33,962 nt of DNA from Candidatus Poribacteria bacterium (GTDB lineage: Bacteria; Poribacteria; WGA-4E; UBA9662). The DNA lies in NCBI GenBank assembly GCA_002729015.1, contig PBVO01000108.1, positions 4,802 to 38,763 of the forward strand, in the 5' to 3' direction. Under the pieces are notes generated by a model that was not told where the DNA came from, ran no database searches, and was given only the letters and a program-made list of their open reading frames with translations. A program made the translations under genes and the position numbers. Numbering within the stretch: position 1 is the stretch's first letter; the number at the start of each line of letters is the position of its first letter. This document shows, one piece after another, positions 9,450 through 18,455 of this stretch.

Positions 9450-9809
9450 CTATTTCAGCCAACTCCATCTGGCTCTATCCACCTGTAAGTAGTTTAAATT
9501 GTGCTGATTTTGATAGGCTTCTCGTTCTGCTCTAATTGCAAAGTAAGCCGATCGACCGTCCCGGTATTTGAGTAACCCCATTAACCAGTCCCACAAGTAA
9601 AGTATCAAAAATCCAACAAAGAGAGTTTCGAGATATTGTTGAAAATGAATTGATTCGTGATTTTTAGTAACTTCATCTATCTTATTTCTTGAAATTACAA
9701 CTGGCCCCAGAGTAATTGCCTTAATTTCAATAGGTGCGAAATAACTTAAACAAACAAGTAACGGTTTATGCTCGATAAATAAAGGTTTCCACTCCCGAAC
9801 ATTAAACAT
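9450..9809 (-). CDS. Small membrane-associated HExxH protein
   Basis: This 119-residue protein has HESIH at 51-55, a zinc-peptidase-like motif, directly followed by a hydrophobic segment (about 62-80) and then a conserved-looking RAEREAY stretch (93-99) and a C-terminal Trp-rich tail. The order HExIHxxQ, membrane helix, ExEAY resembles small uncharacterised proteins I know from Bacteroidetes and marine phage genomes, where they are annotated as hypothetical or peptidase-like. It may be a minimal membrane-bound metalloprotein; the Glu residues at 95 and 97 could be a third ligand. It has an ATG start with a weak AGG-type site. No partner gene is adjacent, since both flanks are 300 bases or more of spacer. 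Confidence 0.65.
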   Translation of the reverse strand: MFNVREWKPLFIEHKPLLVCLSYFAPIEIKAITLGPVVISRNKIDEVTKNHESIHFQQYLETLFVGFLILYLWDWLMGLLKYRDGRSAYFAIRAEREAYQNQHNLNYLQVDRARWSWLK

Positions 9810-10131
9810 AAACGCCTAATTTGAACTGAACCTTTTTATATTGATTCGAGCAAAATAAAAACCGAGGTTCTGATCATCCCCAAACAAGTTGGCATAAAAT
9901 AGTAATCAATAGACACATAACCTAGAACAAAAAATTTACAGACCAATTTAGTTTCTCTGTTCAATAAATTAATAGAAGAGATTCTAAATCATTCAGCCTA
10001 CATCTTAATTTCTTATTTAATAGCAACTTCTGCACACTAATCATGAAGTCAATTCAACTAAATAAAGAAATTTTTCTTTTTAAATAAATTTCTTCCTCAT
10101 AAGACTGGACGTCAACCTAATTGTGGTTGAA
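9810..10131. other. Gene-free intergenic stretch
   Basis: Very AT-rich spacer of about 320 bases. I see no gene and no convincing regulatory element. Confidence 0.5.
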
Positions 10132-11622
10132 TTATGTTCCTAGCCACGCTTCAATCTTCTGTTCATTTTCATTAGTCCAAGGACTAATATCTTCTATACA
10201 TAGTCGGTCGAAACCACTGTAGACCGATGCCATAGTTTCATGATAGGTTCCATCAGCCTTAGCCTTTTCACTCCAAGCCATGAAACTTTCTTTGTCGTAT
10301 TGTTTGGCACGATCATCAATTTCTTGGCAAGCAAAATTACTAGTAAGAACTTGATCTAATTGATCAGCCTTATTTGCCTCTATTTCAATAAGATCCGTAG
10401 TTTCATCGGAATCCTTGGTGATGTTGAAGAGTTCGGATTCAAATCCGATATGCTTAACATATTTCCAATCACCTTGCCGAATCATAAAAGTACCAGTAGC
10501 ACACCGGTCTCCATGGTACTCACACATAGCCCAGTCTCTTTTACGTTTCACATTTCCAGTCATTTGGGGCATCAATGATTCACCATCAAGCATATTAGGA
10601 TAACCAAGTTGATTAGCAAAATCAGTATAGTTTATGCCAGCCATATCCATAAAGGTTGGATATAGATCGACGAGCGAAACAGGTGTATCAATAGTTTGTC
10701 CTCTTCTTACATCAGGTCCTCGAACAATTAGAGGAACATGAGTAGAGGCTTCATACATTGATCGCTTGAGAATTTGGTTCTGATCTCCAGCCATTTCACC
10801 ATGATCACTGGAAAAAATGACATAGGTATTGTCGCGCAGGCCTAATTCTTCAATCGTTTGCAATACGCGTCCGACCATTTCGTCAAGAGCCGCAATCATA
10901 GCGAAATATATATGTCGAATTTGGTGAACCATTTTTTCTGAAAATTGTTTGTCACAATTTTTTGTTATACGTTGATAAGCAATAGCTTGATTTTTTGTAT
11001 CTTCGATTGACATAAGTGTAGATGGAATATCAATTTCAGCTTCATTAATCAGTCGCATATGGCGTTGTTCTGCAGTAAATGCTGGATGTACTAGCCCTGT
11101 AGTGAGATAAAGCCAAAATGGACGGTCAGAATTAGCATATTGATGTAATTGTTCGACCGCTTGATAGGTACGATTCCAGTCTCTTCCATTTGCTTCTCCA
11201 TCATTTACAACTTTTGGTAGGGGCGTTCGGCAAAGTGGACGTCGGATATTTGCCGAACGCGTCCAAGAACCAATTCGATCACGAATAGAGTGTTGACCGT
11301 AAGCATAATCGATAGGGCCAATGGCAGATGTTTGATAGCCCGAACTCTCGAACGTATCCTGGTAGGTTGGGGTGCTTGGCTTTAAACCTTCATGGTTATT
11401 CCAACAATCATCATAGTTCGGGTATTTTCCACTCCACATACTTGCACGTGACGGAGTGCATACAGGAGAGTTCGTATAGGCATTGGTAAAAATCGCGCCC
11501 TCGTTAGCGAGTCGATCAATATTAGGTGTGGCATTTTGCATCGCTGGGTGTCCCATGCAGCCCATTTTTCGACCATCCATACTTTCTGCATGGATGAAGA
11601 TTATGTTTGGTTGTGAATCCAT
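10132..11622 (-). CDS. Arylsulfatase K-like sulfatase (possible glucuronate-2-sulfatase), no signal peptide
   Basis: The 496-residue protein is a type I sulfatase with formylglycine site Cys55 in CTPSR and the second metal motif SSDHGE (Asp273, His274). Several stretches match human arylsulfatase K (ARSK) as I recall it: DGR after an acidic residue in place of the usual Asp-Asp motif (13-18), FTNAYTNSPVC (45-55), SRASMWSG (58-65), WNN.GL (74-80), HSI..R...WTR (111-122), ITKNC (219-223), SMYEAS.HVPL (288-298), SLVDLYPT, EYHG and a C-terminal ..EAWL. ARSK removes 2-O-sulfate from glucuronate in glycosaminoglycans. Unlike ARSK, this protein begins almost directly at the fold without a signal peptide, suggesting it acts on imported oligosaccharides in the cytoplasm. 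The ATG has a strong AAGGAG site. Specificity is inferred, not shown. Confidence 0.88.
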   Translation of the reverse strand: MDSQPNIIFIHAESMDGRKMGCMGHPAMQNATPNIDRLANEGAIFTNAYTNSPVCTPSRASMWSGKYPNYDDCWNNHEGLKPSTPTYQDTFESSGYQTSAIGPIDYAYGQHSIRDRIGSWTRSANIRRPLCRTPLPKVVNDGEANGRDWNRTYQAVEQLHQYANSDRPFWLYLTTGLVHPAFTAEQRHMRLINEAEIDIPSTLMSIEDTKNQAIAYQRITKNCDKQFSEKMVHQIRHIYFAMIAALDEMVGRVLQTIEELGLRDNTYVIFSSDHGEMAGDQNQILKRSMYEASTHVPLIVRGPDVRRGQTIDTPVSLVDLYPTFMDMAGINYTDFANQLGYPNMLDGESLMPQMTGNVKRKRDWAMCEYHGDRCATGTFMIRQGDWKYVKHIGFESELFNITKDSDETTDLIEIEANKADQLDQVLTSNFACQEIDDRAKQYDKESFMAWSEKAKADGTYHETMASVYSGFDRLCIEDISPWTNENEQKIEAWLGT

Positions 11623-11986
11623 TTAAAACTCCTTAAATATATTAATAAAATATTATAACGACGGGATTAGTGTCCATAATCGTATTAATCAGGTAATCGG
11701 GTGTTTGCTTCTGATACCAATTTATTATAGCAGTTATTACACTACTATTGAGACTAATACAGTTACTACATTTGTTTTAAATCATTTAAGATAAAAGATT
11801 GTATTCTAAATCATTTTTCACGCAGTAGATTTATACTTGAAATTTGGTTGAATACAATAATGGGAGTCAATACTTCTCCACTCACCCAGCACGTATATGT
11901 AATCAAATATAATAGCAAGAAACTTTGAAAGTAACTGGATAAATGCCTGACTCCTGTCGGTCAATAAGGCAGTTAAAAATATCTTA
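11623..11986. other. Gene-free intergenic stretch with upstream signals of the sulfatase gene
   Basis: About 360 AT-rich bases between two minus-strand genes. The strong AAGGAG ribosome site of the ARSK-like sulfatase lies at 11629-11634. No coding frame is convincing. Confidence 0.5.
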
Positions 11987-12544
11987 TCAAAACCAAATTT
12001 TAAAATCCTTTTGATTGAATGTTTTAGAGTGATACTCTACTTGATCACCTATAGATATCGTTTCGTTATTGGGCAAGTCAGTTACAGAATTTATATAATC
12101 TAAACGATCTTGGCCTTTCTTGATCTCTATACTTGTAGGATCTGGTTTGTATCTTTCTCCCTTAGAATTGATGATTTGGCAATCCAAACCTTTTTCACTC
12201 TTCCTGTTTTGCAAAGCTTGTACCATAGCCCAGTTCTTCCCTTGATTCATCTTCCGTACAGACTTAACCAGCAAGATAGCTTTAGTCTGACTCGTTTCCC
12301 GTTCAATTACAACCAGGACATTACCTCTCTGAAATTGATCAAGGTAAGAATTATTTTCACATTCAACCCATGCCGATCCATCATCATTCAATGATACAAT
12401 TCTCATTGAAACATCCCTTAAGGATTCGTCTTTTGTGGATATTTGGCACCCGACCAAAATTAAAAAATACAACAATAATATAAAGGGAGAAATCCGATTG
12501 CCTCCTTTATATACTCTTTTGAAAAAGATGGATCGTACACTCAT
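11987..12544 (-). CDS. Putative lipoprotein, paralogue of the lipoprotein at 25.2-25.6 kb
   Basis: I place the start at ATG 12544 (185 residues) because AGGAAAGGG lies just before it; an upstream in-frame codon would add 25 residues with no signal character. The N-terminus is basic, then a hydrophobic run ends in LVGC (lipobox, Cys33), so the mature protein is probably a lipid-anchored envelope protein. The rest is soluble and beta-rich in character. It shares with the product of 25166-25606 a SLN-x-x-G segment soon after the anchor, a YKP motif and a C-terminal (V/I)T(D/N)LPNN motif. I know no named family. It could be a ligand-binding or assembly lipoprotein, but nothing in the sequence fixes a role. 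Confidence 0.75.
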   Translation of the reverse strand: MSVRSIFFKRVYKGGNRISPFILLLYFLILVGCQISTKDESLRDVSMRIVSLNDDGSAWVECENNSYLDQFQRGNVLVVIERETSQTKAILLVKSVRKMNQGKNWAMVQALQNRKSEKGLDCQIINSKGERYKPDPTSIEIKKGQDRLDYINSVTDLPNNETISIGDQVEYHSKTFNQKDFKIWF

Positions 12545-12851
12545 ATTGTTTCCCTTTCCTGATTTTTCAAAAATATCACAATCAGATATATACCCCAGAA
12601 GTGTGAAGATCGATGACATTTATTCTAACCAAACTACGTAAATTGTCACTAAGAAGAATAATCCAGATCTGAATAGGTTTCTATTTATAATGTAGGAGAT
12701 AAAATTATCTGGCTGGACGGAAGCAGTAAATTCTTCAGTTTAACAAGGTGATTAGGGTTTCTTCTATCTTAAATTATTTAGCCATTAACGAAGAATTTAT
12801 TGTATGCTAACAGAATATTTAAAAGATGTTAACCCACATCTATAAATCGAT
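12545..12851. other. Divergent intergenic region
   Basis: About 300 bases separate the minus-strand lipoprotein gene and the plus-strand NagA-like gene, so it must hold promoters for both. It is AT-rich and I cannot assign specific -35/-10 boxes or an operator with confidence. Confidence 0.45.
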
Positions 12852-14099
12852 ATGCAAACAAATAGAGACACCATATTTGTCAATGGGAAAGTTATTCTAC
12901 CAGATAAGATCATACCTAATGCTTCCGTTGTAGTAAGAGATGGGTTAATCCACGAAATTGGAACTATAACTAGCCCAGAATTTCTCAATCTAAATAAGAA
13001 AGTCGAATCAAACCTGCCAACAATCATTGACTTGGACGGAAATTATCTTTGTCCAGGTTTCATTGATTTGCATGTTCATGGTGGAGGTGGAGCAGACTTC
13101 ATGGACGGAACTAGTGACGCTTTTGAGACTGTTCTCAAGACTCACGGTAAACATGGAACGACTCGTCTGGTTTGCACCTCGACGGTAGCTCATCCAGATC
13201 AAGTCTGCACATTTTTATCACTGGTAGACAAATTTAGAAACAAGCCTTCAAGCAAATTAGAGGAATCGTCATCTCAAGTTCTAGGCGCACATCTCTACGG
13301 CCCATATTTTCATAAGCAAGCTGTTGGCTGTCACCCAGTTGCTCTACACCAGATTCCAGACACGGGTACCTTGAATGATTATTTATCCTTCTCTGACGTG
13401 ATTATAAAAGCTTCGATTGCACCTGAATTACCTCAGAGCAAAACCTTTGCTCAGGCTGCTAAGGATCGAAATATTATACTTTGTATTGGCCATTCATTAG
13501 CGACTTTTGAGCAGTTTGAGTTATCTTTAGGATGGGGAGTTCAGCATGTTGATCATCTCTTTTGTGCTATGTCGGACAAGTCAAAACTCCGCCAAACCCA
13601 AACATACCCGATGCAGGGTGGGGTCCTTGAAGCAGCACTATTCTTTGATCAATTGACAACAGAAGTGATCGCTGATGGGAAACATCTGTCTGCTAGCTTG
13701 CTTCAACTAGCCTACAAAATCAAGGGAGAAAATCGATTGGCCATCGTAACTGACTGCAATCGAGCTCTTGATATGCCAGATGGAGAGTACATCTTTGGCC
13801 CCAAACAAAATGGACAATCTTTTCTACACCGAGACCAGGTTGGTTTAACACTAGACGGTAAGAGCTTAGCTTCTAGTTCCACCGGCATGGATCATCATGT
13901 TAGGACATTCCACCAGTTGACTGGACTACCCCTAGAGACAGTAATTAAAATGGCGAGTTTAACTCCAGCCCGAATCATTGGTTATGAAAACCAGTTGGGT
14001 AGTATCGAGATTGGAAAAATTGCTGACTTCGTAATATTGGGTCGAGATTTGGCTGTCCAATCAGTACATATAAGTAATCGAAAACCGACGAATCGATGA
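12852..14099 (+). CDS. N-acetylglucosamine-6-phosphate deacetylase-like amidohydrolase with altered metal site
   Basis: The 415-residue protein matches the NagA branch of the amidohydrolase superfamily, which deacetylates GlcNAc-6-phosphate. Seen: the beta-sandwich start, PGFIDLHVHGGGG (His74, His76), IGHS (His214), HVDHLFCAM (His235), ADGKH (His278) and the catalytic-type Asp301 in VTDCNRA, then a closing beta-sandwich segment (IEIGKIADFVIL). The most striking change is in the GxHLEGP motif: here it reads GAHLYGPYF, so the metal-binding Glu is Tyr149. The next stretch (VGCHP) is well ordered, suggesting a subfamily with a modified or different active site. It may act on another N-acylated or lactam substrate. 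ATG start, weak ribosome site. It ends convergently with the CorC-type gene. Confidence 0.85.
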   Translation: MQTNRDTIFVNGKVILPDKIIPNASVVVRDGLIHEIGTITSPEFLNLNKKVESNLPTIIDLDGNYLCPGFIDLHVHGGGGADFMDGTSDAFETVLKTHGKHGTTRLVCTSTVAHPDQVCTFLSLVDKFRNKPSSKLEESSSQVLGAHLYGPYFHKQAVGCHPVALHQIPDTGTLNDYLSFSDVIIKASIAPELPQSKTFAQAAKDRNIILCIGHSLATFEQFELSLGWGVQHVDHLFCAMSDKSKLRQTQTYPMQGGVLEAALFFDQLTTEVIADGKHLSASLLQLAYKIKGENRLAIVTDCNRALDMPDGEYIFGPKQNGQSFLHRDQVGLTLDGKSLASSSTGMDHHVRTFHQLTGLPLETVIKMASLTPARIIGYENQLGSIEIGKIADFVILGRDLAVQSVHISNRKPTNR

Positions 14100-14228
14100 T
14101 GTATTGGTATTTCCAGATAAGGTCCCACTCGTCTTAAGAATATGAAACCAAAGGGATTTTGACGGCAGACGGTACTCCAGCTGGGAGTAATTGAACGGTT
14201 CTACATCATTTTCCAAACTAGAGTATAA

Positions 14229-15629
14229 TCAGACATGATTTTTCCGAATTCTGATTTGTTTAATGGCACGGTCGTTCGCCTCAGTAACCGTGATGATGAT
14301 AGATTCAGTATCGATCTGGGTACCAACTGCAGGTAATCTTTTTACTCTGTCTAAGATATAACCGGATATGGTTTCATAATCTCCAGTTGGAATGCCTAAA
14401 TCAAATGAATCGTTCAGGTTATCAATAGTGGTGCGACCATCACACTCAATCACGTCTTCGTTAATTTTGTGGATTTGGTGATTACTGTCCCGCTCATCCG
14501 TAAATTCACCGACAATTTCTTCAACTAAATCTTCCACCGTGACAAAACCAACAATCCCACCATATTCATTAACCACGAAAGCCATCATATTCGGACTTGC
14601 TTTTAAATCTTGTAGTAACGAGTGAATTGGTTGAGATTCTGGTACATATTTAAGATCATCATTCATCAGATCATCAACGATCTGATATGAATCTGTTGCA
14701 TCTGGTCTTGTAGAGTAGATCACATCTAAAATGTGGGCGATCCCAACAATATTAAAGATTCTATCTTTATATATTGGTATTCTCGAGTAACCAGATTTTG
14801 AAGCAATAGACAAAAAACTTTCGATCGTAGTTCCTGTTTCAACAGCTACCATTTCTACTAACGGAACCATTATTTGTCCCACCTGTTGGTGTTGAAAATC
14901 GAGGGCATCATGAATCATCCGCCGCTGTTCGCTGTCAATGGTCCCTGACTTCTCACTTATCTTTGCTACCAATCTGAGTTCTTCCCTTCTAATATTAGCA
15001 TTCTGTCGACTTTGACTAATGTGTCGAGTTAATAAGCGTGGGAATTGAGTAATCACTATCACAATTGGCCGAAAGATGAGGTCTGAAATTCGTAAATAGT
15101 GCGCATACCTCAAAACTAGTTTGTTTGCCTGATTTCGAAAGAGAATTTTGGGTATAACCTCACCAAATAGTAAAACGAAGCACGTAGTAATAGGAGTAGC
15201 AACCGAAACAGGAGAAATTTCCCATCGGTCAAGTAAAGTAGCAATTGTCTCTGAATATCCAATCAAAGCTAAGACCAAAATTAAACCCAACTGGGCTGTG
15301 GCAACGTTGGCGATATTCGTACCAACTAAGGTCATACCCAACATACGATCACTTGAATCTGTTAGTGTCTTGATTATCTTAGCTCGTTCGTTTCCCTCAT
15401 CCGACTTTTTGTCGATAAACCCTTTATCGACCGAAACTAATGCAGTTTCAGACCCAGAATAGAAAGCAGACATCACTAGAGTAATCAGGGTTCCAAAGGA
15501 TAGAAGTAGAATATCTACAGCTTCTACATTCTTCTCTAAGACATTTTCACTGATTGAACCTGATAAACAAACTAGAGAAATCAAGACAACGCACATTCTG
15601 AAAAGCTGAGGTAGCACCGTATTTCTCAC
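14229..15629 (-). CDS. CNNM/CorC (HlyC) family membrane protein with CBS pair
   Basis: This 466-residue protein has an initial hydrophobic segment (about 10-25), a DUF21/CNNM transmembrane domain (about 40-205) with FYSGSETAL (56-64) and FGEVIPK (155-161), two CBS domains (about 250-375, ending EYGGIVGFVTVEDLVEEI) and a C-terminal CorC_HlyC domain (about 385-465). Such proteins are linked to Mg/Co efflux or homeostasis; the older name hemolysin is misleading. It acts in the inner membrane with the CBS pair in the cytoplasm, likely binding adenine nucleotide. Domain order and length are normal. The start is a GTG at 15629 without a strong ribosome site; an internal ATG twelve codons later is possible. 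No partner gene is adjacent. Confidence 0.92.
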   Translation of the reverse strand: MRNTVLPQLFRMCVVLISLVCLSGSISENVLEKNVEAVDILLLSFGTLITLVMSAFYSGSETALVSVDKGFIDKKSDEGNERAKIIKTLTDSSDRMLGMTLVGTNIANVATAQLGLILVLALIGYSETIATLLDRWEISPVSVATPITTCFVLLFGEVIPKILFRNQANKLVLRYAHYLRISDLIFRPIVIVITQFPRLLTRHISQSRQNANIRREELRLVAKISEKSGTIDSEQRRMIHDALDFQHQQVGQIMVPLVEMVAVETGTTIESFLSIASKSGYSRIPIYKDRIFNIVGIAHILDVIYSTRPDATDSYQIVDDLMNDDLKYVPESQPIHSLLQDLKASPNMMAFVVNEYGGIVGFVTVEDLVEEIVGEFTDERDSNHQIHKINEDVIECDGRTTIDNLNDSFDLGIPTGDYETISGYILDRVKRLPAVGTQIDTESIIITVTEANDRAIKQIRIRKNHV

Positions 15630-16105
15630 CTAGATGATTGAATAGCTAACACCTTAATAATTTTGTTCTCATTTAAAATGGAATTACATGATTATCTGGG
15701 ATGACTTTTGTCGAACAAATATTCTTCGATAGAAACAAATCGTATTAAATGGAAGATCGTTTGCCCCACGATGCTAATTATCCGAGCAAACAAGTGATGA
15801 AAAATTGACTGAATTCGGTACAGTATTCATAACTTACAGATATTATTACAAATAACCAATTAGTCTACCGCCTAATTTTATTGGGCATAATTAATGCTTA
15901 ATGAGCGCCTATAGCTCGCAAGATTTGGTTATCGTACAACAAATTCAATAACAGTAAAACATTAGGATTCAACTAAGTTATTCACACTAATTATGTCATA
16001 AATCTTTGGAACTTTGGATAGGTAATCACCTATCCTGATATATGAATAAGCCCATCTTATCATACCTACCTACACTAGATCAAAATAGGAAATATCACTT
16101 ATTAA
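15630..16105. other. Gene-free intergenic stretch
   Basis: About 475 AT-rich bases with stops in all frames. Nothing recognisable; it may contain the promoter of the CorC-type gene at its low-coordinate end and that of the small plus-strand ORF at the other. Confidence 0.5.
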
Positions 16106-16315
16106 ATGAAAAGTAAAAAAGTAATTGGAATATATCGACCAAATAACAATTTATATGAACGTGCGCTCGTATTGGCTAGAGAGAAATCCCGAAACGGTAA
16201 AGATCCGTGGGCGGATTTTATCGACAACTTATCCCACATATGCGATGCATTTGCCACTGACCGAGTAACTTCCCTCATACAGAAATCGAAGCCCTTCCTG
16301 AAGATCATCGATTAA
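16106..16315 (+). CDS. Possible small basic protein, unknown function
   Basis: A 69-residue ORF with ATG start. The sequence is protein-like: it begins with Lys residues, then a charged helix-forming stretch with alternating Arg, Glu and Lys, and ends in a basic tail. There is no membrane segment and no family I recognise. A same-length frame on the opposite strand overlaps it almost exactly (16102-16308), and the choice of strand rests on composition only. The nearest AGGA is about 15 bases before the ATG, so the ribosome site is poor. It is flanked by convergent MATE and distant CorC genes. Confidence 0.4.
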   Translation: MKSKKVIGIYRPNNNLYERALVLAREKSRNGKDPWADFIDNLSHICDAFATDRVTSLIQKSKPFLKIID

Positions 16316-16382
16316 TCATGACATTGCTCGTTTAAATTGGATTATTTGTCTCAGGATGAATTTTTATTTGTAGAAAAATAAA

Positions 16383-17762
16383 TCAGTCTATCAAATTGAT
16401 GTTACGCCACTTACCACTTTTGTATCTGTATAGTCGGGTAAGGAAATCTAGGTTGTTCATCACAATCAAGGTCGAGAATGCTACATATTGATTGGCGTGG
16501 AAAAATTTCACTAATAAAATGACTGCGACAGCCATTCCCCAATGAATGATTATTGAAACCCACATTACCCAAAAAGTATCTCCTGCTACCTGTAGCGAAT
16601 TACCGAGTATAAGTTTACACGAATTGGCAATAGTGTATAAAGAAACCATTCTAATCATAATATTAGAGATGTTTTGTGAATTTCCGTTAGAATCTTGAAA
16701 ACCAGAAGCAAAAATTGAAGAAAGAGAATTAGTGAAAATATTGAAAACTAAAATCATCACTAAACCGTATAAAATGCTGATCCCCATTATTAAATAAGTC
16801 ATTCTTTCTGCATTATCCTTATCTTTTGCACCTAATTTCTGACCAACCATGGTTCTAGCGGTCATACCGAAAGCAACAAACGGTAAAAAAACAACGCTAT
16901 CCCACGTAAACGCAATTGTTGCCGCACTTGCTGTGTCGACACTATAAGAGTGCATCATTTGTAGGAAAATATTAAAGGCAAACCAATTAAGAAATGGTCC
17001 AATCCCGGCAGGAATTCCAAACAAAACTAGCTTTCTTATAATTTCTCCATCGATTTTTAATAATCCTCTTACCTTGAATTTGCCTTGGGAAATTTCATAC
17101 CAAAAAAAGAACAACAAAATGGTAAGACTGATACAACTTGCAAAAATTGTAGCTAATGCAGCTCCTTGAATACCTAATGGAGGGAAGCCCAATTTGCCAA
17201 AAATAAGAACGAAATTTAAAGGGATATTTAAGACCGTGCTAGCTAAATGAGCAATTAAAATAATTGTAGTTTTACCGATACCAATAAAGAAACTTGCTAT
17301 AGCCGTTTTAATGAGAAAAAAAATACACCCAATCAACATCATTCTTGCGTAGAGTAATGCTAATGTCGATAGTTCTTTTTCTTGATCCGTCCAAATATAG
17401 ACATATTTTATAAGTGGAATGAATAGAATCAGTAATGGATAACTAACTAAAGCAATGTAAAGTGCCTGAATAATAGATCTAGTGCAATTCTGAAACTGCT
17501 TGGCTCCAAAATATTGGGCCACTAGTGCAGAAGCATATCCAATTAAACCCACAAAAAAAGAAACCAAAACGTGGCTTGTCATGCCACCACTCATTTGGGC
17601 GGCGATTTCAACTTGACCCACTTTAGATAAGAAAAGCCGATCTGTAACGTGCATAACGGTTAAAGATCCATTAGAGAGTAAAATTGGTAAGGCGATGCTA
17701 AAAACCTGACCCAATTCCTGACTATCAGTGTAATTTTTCGAGATTTTTTTAACGATATTCAT
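16383..17762 (-). CDS. MATE family efflux transporter
   Basis: The 459-residue product is a multidrug and toxin extrusion (MATE) transporter of the inner membrane, exporting cationic drugs or metabolites against Na+ or H+. About twelve hydrophobic segments are visible, arranged as two six-helix halves. The first half opens with IALPILLSNGS (28-38) and has PLNFVLIFGKLGFPPLG, a typical MATE loop. The second half carries FGIPAGIGPF and GMTARTMVGQKLGA, the classic V.Q..GA region. Length is normal. It starts at ATG 17762 with a weak ribosome site. Substrate cannot be told from sequence. It stands alone, with 690 bases upstream. Confidence 0.92.
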   Translation of the reverse strand: MNIVKKISKNYTDSQELGQVFSIALPILLSNGSLTVMHVTDRLFLSKVGQVEIAAQMSGGMTSHVLVSFFVGLIGYASALVAQYFGAKQFQNCTRSIIQALYIALVSYPLLILFIPLIKYVYIWTDQEKELSTLALLYARMMLIGCIFFLIKTAIASFFIGIGKTTIILIAHLASTVLNIPLNFVLIFGKLGFPPLGIQGAALATIFASCISLTILLFFFWYEISQGKFKVRGLLKIDGEIIRKLVLFGIPAGIGPFLNWFAFNIFLQMMHSYSVDTASAATIAFTWDSVVFLPFVAFGMTARTMVGQKLGAKDKDNAERMTYLIMGISILYGLVMILVFNIFTNSLSSIFASGFQDSNGNSQNISNIMIRMVSLYTIANSCKLILGNSLQVAGDTFWVMWVSIIIHWGMAVAVILLVKFFHANQYVAFSTLIVMNNLDFLTRLYRYKSGKWRNINLID

Positions 17763-18455
17763 TTATTGCTGAAACACTGTATTCAAAATTATGTATAAAT
17801 AATCAGGCGAAACCCTATAGAAACTTAACGAAAATTAAAAATTCGACCACGTCAATTTTACATAGTAAATTTCATTCATCATTCACATAGGACGTAGAAA
17901 CTGCTCTCAGTGTAAATTTGTATATAGTAAAAAAATTTTAGGTGTAAAAAACCGAACGATCTGGGTTAGGGAAAGCAATTACTTTATTTTTCAGTTGGAA
18001 AGGGGAGGATTATCTCATAGCCTATGTATCCTGTCAAGGAAGGACAAGGATATTCGCTTCTTGGCTGCTTTATTAAGAATAAATGCCAACAAAGCATAGG
18101 GCAATGTTCTATAGCTAACTGTTTTTACGTTGTTTCCTACCTATTTTATGTTTATCTACAAATTGTGGTTTACTTGGGTCTGGATTTGTAAATTTAGTTT
18201 TTGCATTCTGATTGAAACTCCAATATAATTTCGTGTCCGTTGTGAGTGCTTGAGCGAGTCAACAATGATGTCCTGATTAATTCCAGCTAAGAAACTGTCT
18301 CGATTGTGATATAACGACTTGTGGCCTATTTGAACCCAAAATTGATTTCTTCTAGTTAAAAGAAAGAATTTTGCAGAAGTCACGTTCCAAAATGTAAAAG
18401 TAGTTTCATTTTTGATGATTACCTGACTGAGGATGTAAAAATTTGGAAAAATAAA
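17763..18455. other. Gene-free stretch with one open minus-strand frame
   Basis: About 690 bases without a convincing gene, between divergent MATE and aldo/keto reductase genes. On the minus strand a frame is open from about 18450 down to a stop near 18156, roughly 97 codons; a GTG at 18383 would give 75 residues with a protein-like mix of aromatic and charged residues. It lacks a ribosome site and matches no family I know. It might be a small gene or a remnant. The remainder is AT-rich with no clear signals. Confidence 0.35.

Noticed and set aside
16102..16308. Minus-strand 68-codon ORF
   Set aside because: It is the near-exact antisense of the small plus-strand ORF at 16106-16315, whose composition looks more protein-like. 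Neither is certain.
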